DNA of 64,000 nucleotides from Alphaproteobacteria bacterium (GCA_012103315.1 WLWZ01000006.1:161474-225473); one strand, 5' to 3'; positions 43,237 through 52,447 are shown, numbered from the stretch's first letter. Made by a program: numbers and translations. The notes: a model not told the origin generated them from the letters alone.

Positions 43237-44076
43237 ATGGCTGACTCCCCAAGTTCCGATTTTATTCAAACCGGGAAGCTACCGGTTGCTGATCTACCCG
43301 TTGATCCTCTGAATGATGATCTTTGGCTGAAGATCGAGGCTTTCCAGTTTGACAATCCCGAGGACGATCTCAGCTTTAACGCGCGGCTGGCACGCAAAAA
43401 TGGATGGAAGTCTGATTACGCTATCCGGGTGGTCGAGGAATATAAGCGTTTTGTCTATCTGGCGATGCGTGCTGATCACGAGGTAACACCGTCTGATGAT
43501 GTCGACCAGGCGTGGCATCTGCATCTGACCTATAGCAAAAACTATTGGGATGAATTTTGTAAAAACGTTTTGGAAATGCCCTTGCATCACGGACCGACCA
43601 AGGGCGGTAAGCAAGAAGCCGAGAAGTACTGGGAACAGTATCAGCGCACGCTGGACTCCTATAAGGCAATTTCCGGTGATGAGGCACCTAATGATATTTG
43701 GCCATCGCCGCGGGATCGCTTCGCCGATGTCAGCGCGATGCGCCGGATCAATGGCGCGCAGAACTGGGTTATTCGCAAACCATCCATCCAGCAATTCCGG
43801 ATTATCCGCTGGGGAGCACTGGTGGTGGGGATAGCTTTCGTTGTCGCCGGTTACCCCTGGGTCGCGGTATGTGCCGGGGCGTTCTGGATTATGTGTTCCG
43901 CCGTCATGACGCGCGAAGAGAAGCTCGCGACGCGTCGATATCAGGAAGACGGCAATTTAACCATGCTGGCGGGCGGTTATATCATGACAGAAGGCTTGCG
44001 TGGCGACGGTCTTGGCCGTCATGACGGCCACGGTGGCGGCGAGGGCGGTGGTTGCGGCGGCTGCGGTGGTGGCTAA
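43237..44076 (+). CDS. Glycine-rich domain-containing protein (GRDP-like)
   Basis: 279 aa. The N-terminal half contains DDVDQAWHLHLTYSKNYWDE, the hallmark of the glycine-rich-domain-protein-like family, whose function is poorly known. Two hydrophobic segments at about 190-225 suggest membrane insertion. The tail is Gly/Cys/His-rich (GGGCGGCGGG), which may bind metal. GGAAAGGAG-type ribosome site. It follows the cyclodeaminase gene by 41 bp on the same strand. Confidence 0.78.
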   Translation: MADSPSSDFIQTGKLPVADLPVDPLNDDLWLKIEAFQFDNPEDDLSFNARLARKNGWKSDYAIRVVEEYKRFVYLAMRADHEVTPSDDVDQAWHLHLTYSKNYWDEFCKNVLEMPLHHGPTKGGKQEAEKYWEQYQRTLDSYKAISGDEAPNDIWPSPRDRFADVSAMRRINGAQNWVIRKPSIQQFRIIRWGALVVGIAFVVAGYPWVAVCAGAFWIMCSAVMTREEKLATRRYQEDGNLTMLAGGYIMTEGLRGDGLGRHDGHGGGEGGGCGGCGGG

Positions 44077-44130
44077 CCGTCACCGATACCGCTAGAACAT
44101 CTACACACTTCATTATGAGAGAGGTCCGTC

Positions 44131-44913
44131 ATGGTGGTTCAGGCTGTTGAAAGCACGTCATCCATTCGCAATCAGGTAAGCGCAGAAGAGTGGGAAGCGC
44201 GCGTTGCGTTGGCAGCAGGGCATCGGGTGCTCGCGCATTATGGCGTCAATGACCTGACCTATAACCATTTCAGTCTGCGAGTACCGGGGGAGCCCGATCA
44301 TTTTCTGGTTAAGCCTACCGACTGGATGTTTGCTGAGGTGACCGCTAGCTCGCTGCACAAATTTGATCTCGACGGTAATCCGGTGGCGCCGCATGAGGGC
44401 AAGAACTGCGTTGGCGGCGCGCTGATAATTCATGGTGGGATGCTCAAGGGTCGTCCCGACCTCGATGCCGTTCTTCATACCCACACGCCGGATGTCATGG
44501 GCGTCTCATCGCATAAGTTCGGGCTGCTGCCGATCAGCCAACACTCGATGCGCTTTTATGGTGAGATGAAATACCACGACTTCAACGGCTTCGAGTTCGA
44601 TGCCGCGATGACACCTCGGCTGATCAAAGACCTCGATGGCGGGAAATATGCGCTGTTGCGGAATCACGGATCGCTGATTTGCGGCAATAGCGTCGGCGAG
44701 TGCGTGGTCAATCATCACTGGCTTGATATGGCGTGCAAAGGCCAGGTCGCGGCCCTGGCGGCGGGCGATGGCAACTATCTCGTGCCGGATGAAGCGGCCT
44801 GCGACTATGCTGCGCAGCAATTCAAGGATGCTGGGGCGTTTCTCAACGGCAGCAAGGACTGGGCAGCCTGTCTGCGGCTCGCGGACCGGCTCGACCCGTC
44901 TTACAAGGAATAA
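44131..44913 (+). CDS. Class II aldolase/adducin-family protein
   Basis: 260 aa. Zinc ligands H116 and H118 in AVLHTHTPDVMG and H179 in LLRNHGSLICG are present. The family includes fuculose- and rhamnulose-phosphate aldolases and decarboxylases of sugar acids; without the usual tyrosine/glutamate contacts being certain, the reaction cannot be named. AGAGG lies 7 bp before the ATG. Confidence 0.88.
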   Translation: MVVQAVESTSSIRNQVSAEEWEARVALAAGHRVLAHYGVNDLTYNHFSLRVPGEPDHFLVKPTDWMFAEVTASSLHKFDLDGNPVAPHEGKNCVGGALIIHGGMLKGRPDLDAVLHTHTPDVMGVSSHKFGLLPISQHSMRFYGEMKYHDFNGFEFDAAMTPRLIKDLDGGKYALLRNHGSLICGNSVGECVVNHHWLDMACKGQVAALAAGDGNYLVPDEAACDYAAQQFKDAGAFLNGSKDWAACLRLADRLDPSYKE

Positions 44914-44934
44914 TTGCGGCCGACCTTTGCTTTT

Positions 44935-44949
44935 TGGCAATTTTAGTGC
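44935..44949 (+). promoter_or_regulatory. Weak -24/-12-like promoter
   Basis: TGGCAATTTTAGTGC keeps the GG and GC dinucleotides at correct spacing, but the -12 half is GTGC rather than TTGC. The 17-bp upstream element found before four other PEP-CTERM units is absent at the expected place. TGGCA and TGCCA here also form a small inverted repeat. Confidence 0.35.
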
Positions 44950-44996
44950 CATAAGAGTCGTTATATAGTCGTGGGGACTATTTAGGGGATCAAACG

Positions 44997-45611
44997 GTGA
45001 AAATTCTACGTACTCTGGGGGTTAGCTGTGTTGCGGCCTTGATGTCATTTCAGGCGCAGGCGGTAATTTTGACGGGCGATATTGATGTATTTACTGACAG
45101 TATCTTTACGTCCCCAGCTTTTTCCTATGTAGATGGCGCTACACTGTTCTCCCAAACAGGGATTTCTGGAACGCTTGAAGCAGGTGAAATCTCTGCGACA
45201 ATCGATGCAGTTTCCTTTACCGATATTACGCTGACGGGTCCTGGGTCGGTTGTCTTGATGGCCGCCGGCGCGTTTTCTATTGAGGGTGTCGCGCGCAACC
45301 TCGCTGTTAATAACAACGGTGGTCCCTCAATTGCTTTGCCGGGCGGGCCGATGCATGCCGATTTTAGCCATGATGTGAACACCACGCTTGATCTGCAGGG
45401 TCCTTATACCCTTTCTGCCACGCTTGATGTCACTCTGACGATCGATACGGGGTCAGGCGGTACCACGGTTGTGCAGAGCATTTCCGTGAATTCTGGCAGT
45501 TTCGATTTTGAAGGCGGTGCCGCGCCAGCCATACCGGCACCGAGTGCGTTGTTGCTCTTTGCAATTGGCGCTGTTTATGCAGGCGCGTCGCGCCGTAAGA
45601 CCCGCGCCTGA
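44997..45611 (+). CDS. Exported protein with variant sorting tail (204 aa)
   Basis: It starts at GTG with AGGGGA 7 bp upstream. The signal peptide ends AQA-V. The mature part is beta-rich with repeated ITLTGPGSVVLMAAGAFSI-like strands. The tail IPAPSALLLFAIGAVYAGAS with RRKTR keeps the plan Pro-x-Pro, hydrophobic helix, basic end, but lacks Glu and the FGLGL core seen in its neighbours. A 6-bp hairpin (ATAGTC/GACTAT, 44965-44981) lies in the leader. Surface function inferred. Confidence 0.75.
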   Translation: MKILRTLGVSCVAALMSFQAQAVILTGDIDVFTDSIFTSPAFSYVDGATLFSQTGISGTLEAGEISATIDAVSFTDITLTGPGSVVLMAAGAFSIEGVARNLAVNNNGGPSIALPGGPMHADFSHDVNTTLDLQGPYTLSATLDVTLTIDTGSGGTTVVQSISVNSGSFDFEGGAAPAIPAPSALLLFAIGAVYAGASRRKTRA

Positions 45612-45635
45612 TTTCTCTTAAATTGTGAGACTTCG

Positions 45636-46289
45636 TTAGCCGCGTTTGCGGCGGCGGATCATTACGAGTCCGGCAAGGCCGAGACCGAAGACCATCGTAA
45701 TACCGGGTTCAGGGATGGTAGATAAATTGCCGAAACTTACCTCATCAACCGCGACCGAGTTACCTGCACTCACAAATCCGATGGTCAGGCTGCTAAAGGC
45801 GGTCGTGTCGTTAATGATGCCGATGAAATTCAGACTATTCGCGCCGAAATTGACGGGCTGACTATTGAATACATCCCCGGCACTTGTTGAAATGTCCAAC
45901 GTGGTATTCAGGACATTTACGACGTTGAACGAAACAGCGTTCACTGCGGTGTTAAAATTGAAAGTGATTTCACCACTGGCGTGGATAAAGACTGATCCGT
46001 CCGTTGGAAAGCCTATGGCCGAACAAACCCCAGCCGGACAGGTGCGTAAATCATCCGGAAAAGGATCGGTCCCGGTGTCTTCTAACGTAAATCCGGGCGT
46101 TACAATCGATGCAACAGGTAGGCCATCTGGCGTAAAGGATTCGAAGCTCTCAGTTGTTAGTCCGCCACCAGCAGCGGTCAGAAATCCAGCCTCATCGTTG
46201 ATATAGGTCGTCGTAATAGCGCTAGCGCCTGTCGCGGACAGGGTCAGGGCGGATAGGACCGCAGCAGAGGCTAAAAGACGTTTAAACAT
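45636..46289 (-). CDS. PEP-CTERM exported protein, tandem copy A
   Basis: 217 aa. The signal peptide MFKRLLASAAVLSALTLSAT ends ASA-I. The mature part ITTTYINDEAGFLTAAGGGL is followed by a beta-sandwich domain with a cysteine pair (TCPAGVC) and the tail IPEPGITMVFGLGLAGLVM with RRRKR. It starts 7 bp after the stop of copy B and shares with it a nearly identical first 150 bp. Both are expected from the sigma-54 promoter upstream of copy B. Confidence 0.84.
   Translation of the reverse strand: MFKRLLASAAVLSALTLSATGASAITTTYINDEAGFLTAAGGGLTTESFESFTPDGLPVASIVTPGFTLEDTGTDPFPDDLRTCPAGVCSAIGFPTDGSVFIHASGEITFNFNTAVNAVSFNVVNVLNTTLDISTSAGDVFNSQPVNFGANSLNFIGIINDTTAFSSLTIGFVSAGNSVAVDEVSFGNLSTIPEPGITMVFGLGLAGLVMIRRRKRG
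46132..46288 (-). repeat. 157-bp near-identical block, copy A
   Basis: It matches 46799-46955 with only two base differences and covers the first 52 codons of the two tandem genes. Outside it the two genes are clearly more diverged. Confidence 0.9.
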
Positions 46290-46296
46290 CACAGTA

Positions 46297-46956
46297 CTAC
46301 GCGCAAGTTAGTTTGCGGCGGCGGGAAATAGCGAGGCCCACGAGACCGAAACCAAAGATCGTCATCATGCCTGGTTCTGGGACCACGGCGAAATTGTCGA
46401 AAGTTACTCGGTCAATCGCCACCGAATTTTCGTGATTGGTAAAATTGACCGTCAGGCTTGTAAAAGCGGTTGTGTCATTGACGATGCCAATAAAGTTCAG
46501 GCTATTTGCACCGATATTGACGGTCTCATTGTTGAAGACGTCACCGACATTTGTAGTTAGGTCAACACCCTGGAACTGAATGTTCACAACGTCGAAGGCG
46601 ACGGCGTTTACGGCGGTGTTAAAATTAAAGGTGATTTGCCCACTGGCATGGACATAGATCGAGCCATCGGTTGGGAAGGCAAATCCGGCGCAAAATCCTG
46701 CGGGGCAGGTTCGCAAATCATCCTGAAAAGGACCGGTGCCAGTATCCTCCAACGTAAAACCAGGTGTTGCAATCGATGCAACAGGGGCGCCGTTGGGGGT
46801 AAAGGATTCGAAGCTCTCGGTTGTTAGTCCGCCACCAGCAGCGGTCAGAAATCCAGCCTCATCGTTGATATAGGTCGTCGTAATAGCGCTTGCGCCTGTC
46901 GCGGACAGGGTCAGGGCGGATAGGACCGCAGCAGAGGCTAAAAGACGTTTAAACAA
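46297..46956 (-). CDS. PEP-CTERM exported protein, tandem copy B
   Basis: 219 aa. The TTG start is preferred because homology with copy A begins exactly there and because the predicted sigma-54 transcription start (about 47000) would leave only a 7-nt leader before the ATG at 46992; that ATG (12 extra residues, GAGG upstream) remains an alternative. Signal peptide identical to copy A. The tail VPEPGMMTIFGFGLVGLAI with RRRK is canonical. The middle region has diverged from copy A while keeping TCPAGFC. Confidence 0.82.
   Translation of the reverse strand: MFKRLLASAAVLSALTLSATGASAITTTYINDEAGFLTAAGGGLTTESFESFTPNGAPVASIATPGFTLEDTGTGPFQDDLRTCPAGFCAGFAFPTDGSIYVHASGQITFNFNTAVNAVAFDVVNIQFQGVDLTTNVGDVFNNETVNIGANSLNFIGIVNDTTAFTSLTVNFTNHENSVAIDRVTFDNFAVVPEPGMMTIFGFGLVGLAISRRRKLTCA
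46799..46955 (-). repeat. 157-bp near-identical block, copy B
   Basis: Partner of 46132-46288 at an offset of 667 bp, two differences. It begins at the second base of the start codon and ends within the mature domain. Confidence 0.9.
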
Positions 46957-47010
46957 CCCGAATACTCTCGTTTTCGTGCAATTGTCGACCATCGTACCTC
47001 ATACATATAA

Positions 47011-47105
47011 GCAAAACTCGTGCCAACACACCAGAATCGCGCGTTTTCAACGTGTTAGAGGGTTAAAATATTCAGCGTTTCGAAAAACCGTAAAGAATCC
47101 TGACA
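47011..47105 (-). promoter_or_regulatory. Sigma-54 promoter with conserved upstream element
   Basis: On the minus strand TGGCACGAGTTTTGC (47025-47011) is a perfect -24/-12 consensus. The element TGTCAGGATTCTTTACG starts at 47105, 80 bp upstream, and CTAACACGTTGAA spans 47058-47046. It drives the two tandem PEP-CTERM genes. Confidence 0.9.
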
Positions 47106-47234
47106 GTTTTTGCGGGAATCTGTCTCAATCGCCGCGCACTTCCGTGCCTTGTGTGGTTGCTTGACGGTTCTGCTTTATTGTTTGTACACATACAATTATA
47201 GTTCTGGTGACTTAGCGCCACAGGAGGAGAGATT

Positions 47235-48800
47235 ATGGCAGACCGGATGGCTGTAGAGCTTGAGGAAACAGGAGCAAACGGGCTCTCGCGTGAAGAAGCG
47301 CTGGTTGATTTGCGCACCACGCTCGACTGGCTTGGCGATGACGTTCAGTACATCGATGGTGAAGTCGATCCGCTGGTTGAGATGTGTACGATTACCAAGG
47401 CATTCGATAATTCCAAGGTCATTGTCGCCAACAACATCAAGGGCTATCCCGGTGTTCGGATGATCTCCAACCTTTATTCACGCAAAGAGCGGGTCAATCG
47501 ATTTCACGGCGCGGAAGATTTCCGCGACATCAAGCATCAGCTTCTCAATCAGGTGAGCAATCCGATCCCGCCACGGATCGTCGATGATGCGCCGGTCCAT
47601 GAAGAGGTTCTAATCCCGGGCAAGGATTTCGACCATATTCACGACATTATTCCGGTCGCAACGCATACGTTTGACGATGGCGGCCAAATTTTTGGCGCGG
47701 GTTCGCATTTGTTTATGGGCGAACCTTGGGTACCAGGCGGCGGCAGTCAGATCTCGATGTATCGGATGTCCTTCCGTGAAGGCCATAAATACGCGTCGAT
47801 CAATATGGTACCCGGCGGTGCTGGGGATGTGATCTGTTCGCATCATCCCGGCAAGAAAGTCCCCTGCACGGTCAATATCTGTCCGCCGGTTGGCCCGGAA
47901 CTGGTTTCGGTTTCAACGATGAACCCGGTAATCTTCCCCGGTCAGACGGATAAGCTCGGTTTTGCTGGCGCTATTCAAGGCTTTCCGGTTGATGTTGTGA
48001 AGGCCCGTACGGTCGATGCCTACACAATCGCCAATTCCGAATGGTCGCTCGAAGGCTATGTCCTTGAAGGCGAACGGGTTTGGGAAACTGAAGAAGCGGA
48101 ACGTCTCGGCAAACAAGGTGTCGCCCTGCTGCATCCCGAATGGGCGCGTTCGATGGGACACGCTTATCGCACACCACGCGCGTTTGAACTGACCGCCGTT
48201 ACACGTCGCAAGAAAAACCCGATTGTCTATACACCGCATTTCGGAGCGTTCTGGTACGAAGCGCCGTTTATGTGCGCCAGCGTTTATGAGCTGTGCGAAC
48301 GCATGGCGCCGGGCTTTGTCAAAGATGTGGCGAGCTGGCTCGGCCTGACCCTGTGGGGCGGGCTGGTGATCCAGGTCAATAAACGCCGTCGTTCCGATGA
48401 AGGTATGCAGCGCAATTTGCTGACGGCCATCATGGGGCTATATCGCGGCATGCGGCTGGTGGTTGTGGTCGATGAAGATATCGATCCTTGGCAGCCCGAA
48501 GATGTGATGTGGGCGATCCAGTCCCGCGCTTCGGCTCAGAAGGACTATGTCGTTTATAACGAATATGGCCGCGGTCAGGCCTTCCAGCCGTCAGAGCTGA
48601 AGATCGGCAATATCTCGGTTTCCGATGGGGGCATGGGCATCGACGCAACCGCCCCGCTTGGTGAACAGGTCTATGAGCGTTCCAAATATCCTGTCGATCA
48701 GATGGATTTCTCCAAATGGATGAGCGAAGACGAAATCGCCGAGCTCAAGAACATGCAGGATCCGTACTTCCGCTGGCTTGGTGAGACCGGCCACGGCTGA
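47235..48800 (+). CDS. UbiD-family prenylated-FMN decarboxylase (1)
   Basis: 521 aa, full length for the family. Conserved blocks DFDHIHDIIPVATHTFDDGG, YASINMVPGGAGDV and CPPVGPELVSVS lie in the order seen in UbiD-like (de)carboxylases, which act on aromatic or alpha,beta-unsaturated acids with prenylated FMN made by UbiX. No ubiX gene is in the window. GGAGGAGA lies before the ATG. A terminator follows. It is only distantly similar to the second UbiD gene at the window end. Confidence 0.9.
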   Translation: MADRMAVELEETGANGLSREEALVDLRTTLDWLGDDVQYIDGEVDPLVEMCTITKAFDNSKVIVANNIKGYPGVRMISNLYSRKERVNRFHGAEDFRDIKHQLLNQVSNPIPPRIVDDAPVHEEVLIPGKDFDHIHDIIPVATHTFDDGGQIFGAGSHLFMGEPWVPGGGSQISMYRMSFREGHKYASINMVPGGAGDVICSHHPGKKVPCTVNICPPVGPELVSVSTMNPVIFPGQTDKLGFAGAIQGFPVDVVKARTVDAYTIANSEWSLEGYVLEGERVWETEEAERLGKQGVALLHPEWARSMGHAYRTPRAFELTAVTRRKKNPIVYTPHFGAFWYEAPFMCASVYELCERMAPGFVKDVASWLGLTLWGGLVIQVNKRRRSDEGMQRNLLTAIMGLYRGMRLVVVVDEDIDPWQPEDVMWAIQSRASAQKDYVVYNEYGRGQAFQPSELKIGNISVSDGGMGIDATAPLGEQVYERSKYPVDQMDFSKWMSEDEIAELKNMQDPYFRWLGETGHG

Positions 48801-48836
48801 TTACGGAAGAGCGTCCTAACGATAATTTGAAGACAG

Positions 48837-48872
48837 CCCCGGCTTTCCATGGAAAGTCCGGGGTTTTCTTTT
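48837..48872 (+). terminator. Rho-independent terminator
   Basis: CCCCGG-CTTTCC and GGAAAG-T-CCGGGG form a 12-bp stem with one bulged T around a 2-nt apex (effectively a short loop), followed by TTTTCTTTT. It separates the UbiD gene from the acetolactate-synthase-like gene. Confidence 0.9.
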
Positions 48873-48919
48873 GGTTAACACTCCCCAACTATGGTTAACG
48901 CCAAAATGGAGAGTGTTCG

Positions 48920-50578
48920 ATGAAAGCATCTGATTTATTTGTACAATGCCTTGAAGCAGAAGGCGTTGAGCGCATCTTTGGCGTTCCCGGCGAGGAAAAC
49001 GCCGATCTCATGATTTCACTGATGGATAGTGATATCGAGTTTGTTCTGTGTCGACACGAACAAGCTGCGGCTTTTATGGCTGACACCTATGGCAGGCTTA
49101 CCGGCAAGGCCGGTGTGTGTCTCGCAACGCTTGGCCCGGGCGCGACCAACCTGGTGACCGGGCTGGCGGATGCCAATATGGATCGCTCGCCTGTTGTCGC
49201 TATCATCGGGCAGGGTTCGACCCGCAGGCTGCATAAGGAAAGCCATCAGAATATGGATGCGATTGGCATGATGAAGCCGATCAGTAAATGGGCCCACAGT
49301 GTTTATACCGCGCAATCAATTCCTGAAATTGTCCGCAAAGGTTTCAAGATCGCTGAGGCTGAAAAGCCGGGTGTGACGGTCATTGAGCTGCCAGAGGATA
49401 TTGCCAAGCGTGATACCGATGAAACCCCGATGGTGGTCGCAGCGACACGGCGTCCAGCGGCAGATCACAAGGCCGTTACCCGCGCGGTCGATCTGATTAC
49501 CAATGCTAAGTCACCTGTGATTCTTGCGGGTAACGGGTCGGTACGGAAACGTGCAGCGACCCAGATGCGTCGTCTTGCCCGCAAGACCGGTATCCCGGTG
49601 GTAAATACCTTTATGGGTAAGGGCGCGGTGCCGATGGATGACCCGCATACCTTGTTCACCATGGGGCTGCAGGGTCGCGATCATGTCATTAAGGCGTTTG
49701 CCGATGCCGATGTGGTCATCACGGTTGGTTATGATTTGGTGGAATATTCTCCTGAGTTCTGGAATTCTGATCGCGATCATAAAATCGTCCATATTGATTT
49801 TGAACCGGCGGAGATTGACCAATTTTATCTGGTGGCAGTCGATGTGGTTTCTGATTTGGCTGACGGGTTGTGGCAAATCAATGAAGAGATTAATCGCCGC
49901 CATGGTGACATCCTGCCGCTGTTTGATATCGGCAAATGGGGCGAATTACGCCAGACGATTGTCGATGATTTGGCCGCCGAGAAAGATGATAATTCATTCC
50001 CAATGAAACCACAGCGCATTCTCAATGATGTGCGGGCATTCATGGGGGATAATGACATTCTTCTGTCAGATGTTGGCGCGCATAAAATGTGGATCGCGCG
50101 CTACTACCAGTGTCAGGAAGCCAATACCTGCCTGATCTCCAACGGTTTTTGTACCATGGGGTTTGCAATGCCGGGCGCCCTCGGCGCCAAGATTGCTTTT
50201 CCTGATCGCAAGGTCATGTCGATCAGCGGTGATGCCGGGTTCCTGATGAATGTTCAGGATCTCGAAACGGCCGCACGTCTCGGGCTGAACACCGTCAATA
50301 TGGTGTGGCTCGATGGTGAGTACGGGCTGATCAAATGGAAGCAGCAGAACCATTTTGACGGTAAGCATTCCGATCTGAAATTCAATAATCCGGACTTTGA
50401 GCTTCTGGCACAGGCGTTTGGCATTTGGGGTAAGGTTCTCGATGGGCCAGGGCAGGTTCAGGGGGCGCTCGAAGAAGCGTTTGCTCAGGATAAACCAGCT
50501 TTGATTGCGGTGCCGGTGGATTATTCAGAGAATCAGAAACTCACCAAACGTCTTGGCGATATCGACGTTTCGATTTAG
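48920..50578 (+). CDS. Acetolactate synthase-like ThDP enzyme
   Basis: 552 aa with the three domains of ThDP-dependent decarboxylases. The activating Glu is E47 (LCRHEQAAAFMAD); the ThDP/metal motif begins SGDAGFLMNVQDLETAARLG (GDA at 437-439). Blocks such as ATLGPGATNLVTGLADANMD point to the catabolic, FAD-independent acetolactate synthase branch, but related 2-oxo-acid lyases (for example sulfoacetaldehyde acetyltransferase-like enzymes) are possible. No small regulatory subunit is adjacent. It overlaps the convergent dehydrogenase gene by 4 bp. Confidence 0.85.
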   Translation: MKASDLFVQCLEAEGVERIFGVPGEENADLMISLMDSDIEFVLCRHEQAAAFMADTYGRLTGKAGVCLATLGPGATNLVTGLADANMDRSPVVAIIGQGSTRRLHKESHQNMDAIGMMKPISKWAHSVYTAQSIPEIVRKGFKIAEAEKPGVTVIELPEDIAKRDTDETPMVVAATRRPAADHKAVTRAVDLITNAKSPVILAGNGSVRKRAATQMRRLARKTGIPVVNTFMGKGAVPMDDPHTLFTMGLQGRDHVIKAFADADVVITVGYDLVEYSPEFWNSDRDHKIVHIDFEPAEIDQFYLVAVDVVSDLADGLWQINEEINRRHGDILPLFDIGKWGELRQTIVDDLAAEKDDNSFPMKPQRILNDVRAFMGDNDILLSDVGAHKMWIARYYQCQEANTCLISNGFCTMGFAMPGALGAKIAFPDRKVMSISGDAGFLMNVQDLETAARLGLNTVNMVWLDGEYGLIKWKQQNHFDGKHSDLKFNNPDFELLAQAFGIWGKVLDGPGQVQGALEEAFAQDKPALIAVPVDYSENQKLTKRLGDIDVSI

Positions 50579-51315
50579 CCGCCGAAGCCTGAACCGCCGT
50601 TGATGTGCATGTTTTCGCCGGTCATGAAGCTTGCCTTGTCTGAGACCAGATAGATCGCCCCTTCGGCGATTTCTTCTGGGTCGGCAAATCTGCCGAGTGG
50701 GAAACGTTGCTTCATCGCGGCGTTTTGTTCATCAGTGTAGCCAGCAACCATCGGTGTATCTGTGATACCGGGGCTTATAGCATTCACTCGAACGCCAGAT
50801 GGGCCAAGCGCTCGTGCGAGGGAGCGAGTCAAAGCCAAGACGGCACCCTTGGAGCTGACATAAGCAGGGCCACCTTGACCGTTTCCACCCGTAACACCGA
50901 ACAGAACAGACCCCGAGGTCGTCAGGACAATTGAACCCTTGCCTTGTTTTGTCATGTGGGTCGCTGCAGCCTGCGCGATCAGGAATGAACCGGTTGCATT
51001 GACGGCGAGGACCCGGTTCATCTCGTCAGCTTCGAGTTCGTCCCAACGGGCGCTGGAATGGGCTGCACCGCAATGGATCAAGCCATCCAATCCGCCGAAA
51101 TGATCGATAGTCCTCGTGACCGCATCGACACAATCCTGCTTCTGAGAGACGTCGCCACCTAATGTGAGTATACTATCTGACTTACCGAGGGTATCTTGCA
51201 TTCTTTCAAGCTGGGGATCGAATGCGGTGACTTTGGCGCCGCGCGCCAGCAGTAGCTCTGCGCAAGCCTGGCCAATACCGCTGGCTGCGCCGGTAACCAA
51301 AACTGTTTTATTCAT
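50575..51315 (-). CDS. Short-chain dehydrogenase/reductase
   Basis: 246 aa classical SDR. The NAD(P) loop is TGAASGIG (8-15), and the catalytic residues are S136, Y152 and K156 (AYVSSKGAV). GGxNxH-like end. The ATG at the start of MNKTVLVTGAASGIG is chosen; 26 upstream in-frame residues lack similarity to the family. It likely oxidises or reduces a hydroxy/oxo intermediate, perhaps the product of the convergent ThDP enzyme (inference). Confidence 0.9.
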   Translation of the reverse strand: MNKTVLVTGAASGIGQACAELLLARGAKVTAFDPQLERMQDTLGKSDSILTLGGDVSQKQDCVDAVTRTIDHFGGLDGLIHCGAAHSSARWDELEADEMNRVLAVNATGSFLIAQAAATHMTKQGKGSIVLTTSGSVLFGVTGGNGQGGPAYVSSKGAVLALTRSLARALGPSGVRVNAISPGITDTPMVAGYTDEQNAAMKQRFPLGRFADPEEIAEGAIYLVSDKASFMTGENMHINGGSGFGG

Positions 51316-51449
51316 ATGCAGGTATGCCTTTAAGCTGAGGATGGGGTGCTCGAATTGATTTATATTTTGATCACCGATGACGCTATTGATCAACTGCGAA
51401 CCATGCTACAATGCGGTCATCTTTCGTAAATATGTAATGGGGTCGTTCA

Positions 51450-51860
51450 TTGGAAACGGTTGGCACATCACTAAATGAGTTACCTTGGTTCCTTGCCTAT
51501 CTCGGAACTGCCTTTGGTCTCACGCTGGTTTATATGGTCGTCTATATGTGGGTAACACCGCATGATGAAATCGAACTCATCCGTGACAATAATTCAGCGG
51601 CCTCCATTGCGATGGTCGGAAGTCTGATTGGATTTTCGTTGCCATTGGCCAGTGCCATTGCCCATTCGGCGGCTTTGATCGATTGCGTCATTTGGGGTGT
51701 GATTGCCCTGGTCGTTCAGATATTAGTTTTTTACCTGGTACGTCTGCCAGTGCCGAAAATTTCTGAGAGAATTGAAAAAGGGGAGACGGCCAGTGGAATT
51801 TGGCTTGGTGCCGCCTCTTTGACCGGCGGATTGCTCAATGCAGCCTGCATGACCAGCTGA
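51450..51860 (+). CDS. DUF350 inner-membrane protein (YjfL-like)
   Basis: 136 aa with four hydrophobic segments and the DUF350 pattern AYLGTAFGLTLVYMVVYMWV, NNSAASIAMVGSLIGFSLPL. It starts at TTG with GGGG 8 bp upstream. First gene of a three-gene unit that parallels the E. coli yjfL-yjfM-yjfC group. Function unknown, assumed to support the glutathionylspermidine-synthase-like partner at the membrane. Confidence 0.86.
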   Translation: METVGTSLNELPWFLAYLGTAFGLTLVYMVVYMWVTPHDEIELIRDNNSAASIAMVGSLIGFSLPLASAIAHSAALIDCVIWGVIALVVQILVFYLVRLPVPKISERIEKGETASGIWLGAASLTGGLLNAACMTS

Positions 51861-51875
51861 TTTGGAGAGAATATA

Positions 51876-52418
51876 ATGAAAAATTTTACGTCGGTTTCCG
51901 TACTCGCCCTCGCCGCAGTTGGCGTGATCTGGTTTGCGACCCGCGAAGAGCCAAAGACTGACGCAGCCGTTTATGAAACGCTGCAGCAATGCCTGGCTGA
52001 TATCAATATGGTGCGCTCGGATTGTGAAAAGAACTATGCCGCCGCACAACAGCAACACGCAACTGTCGCGCCAAAGTTCGCTTCCAAAAAAGAATGCGAG
52101 ACGGAATTTGGTGCCGCTCGGTGTGAGGTGTCGCCGCAACGCTCCGAAACCGGTGGCTCAATGTTTATGCCGCTGATGATGGGTTACATGATGGGCTCGA
52201 TGCTTGGCGGGCGCGGCTACGGAAATGGCCAGCCGCTTTATCGAAGCCGGAGCAATCCTGGTAACTTTCGGACAGCGGATAATAAGAGCGCTGGCAGGAC
52301 CACGGGACGGACACGGGTGGCGCAATCTTCGACCGCACGACCGACTGCCAAATCGTCAACTCGGTCTCGGGGTGGCTTTGGTTCCTCTGGCCGTCGTTTC
52401 GGTTCAGCCGCGACCTGA
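51876..52418 (+). CDS. DUF1190 envelope protein (YgiB/YjfM-like)
   Basis: 180 aa. N-terminal membrane/signal segment, then the DUF1190 features: cysteines in the early helix (CLADINMVRSDCEKNY), APKFASKKECETEFG, and SMFMPLMMGYMMGSMLGG, with a Ser/Thr/Arg/Gly-rich end (RGGFGSSGRRFG). Such proteins accompany YgiC/YjfC. It lies 15 bp after the DUF350 gene and 29 bp before the synthase-like gene. Confidence 0.88.
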   Translation: MKNFTSVSVLALAAVGVIWFATREEPKTDAAVYETLQQCLADINMVRSDCEKNYAAAQQQHATVAPKFASKKECETEFGAARCEVSPQRSETGGSMFMPLMMGYMMGSMLGGRGYGNGQPLYRSRSNPGNFRTADNKSAGRTTGRTRVAQSSTARPTAKSSTRSRGGFGSSGRRFGSAAT

Positions 52419-52447
52419 AGATATAACGCTTAAGATCGCATCATCCT

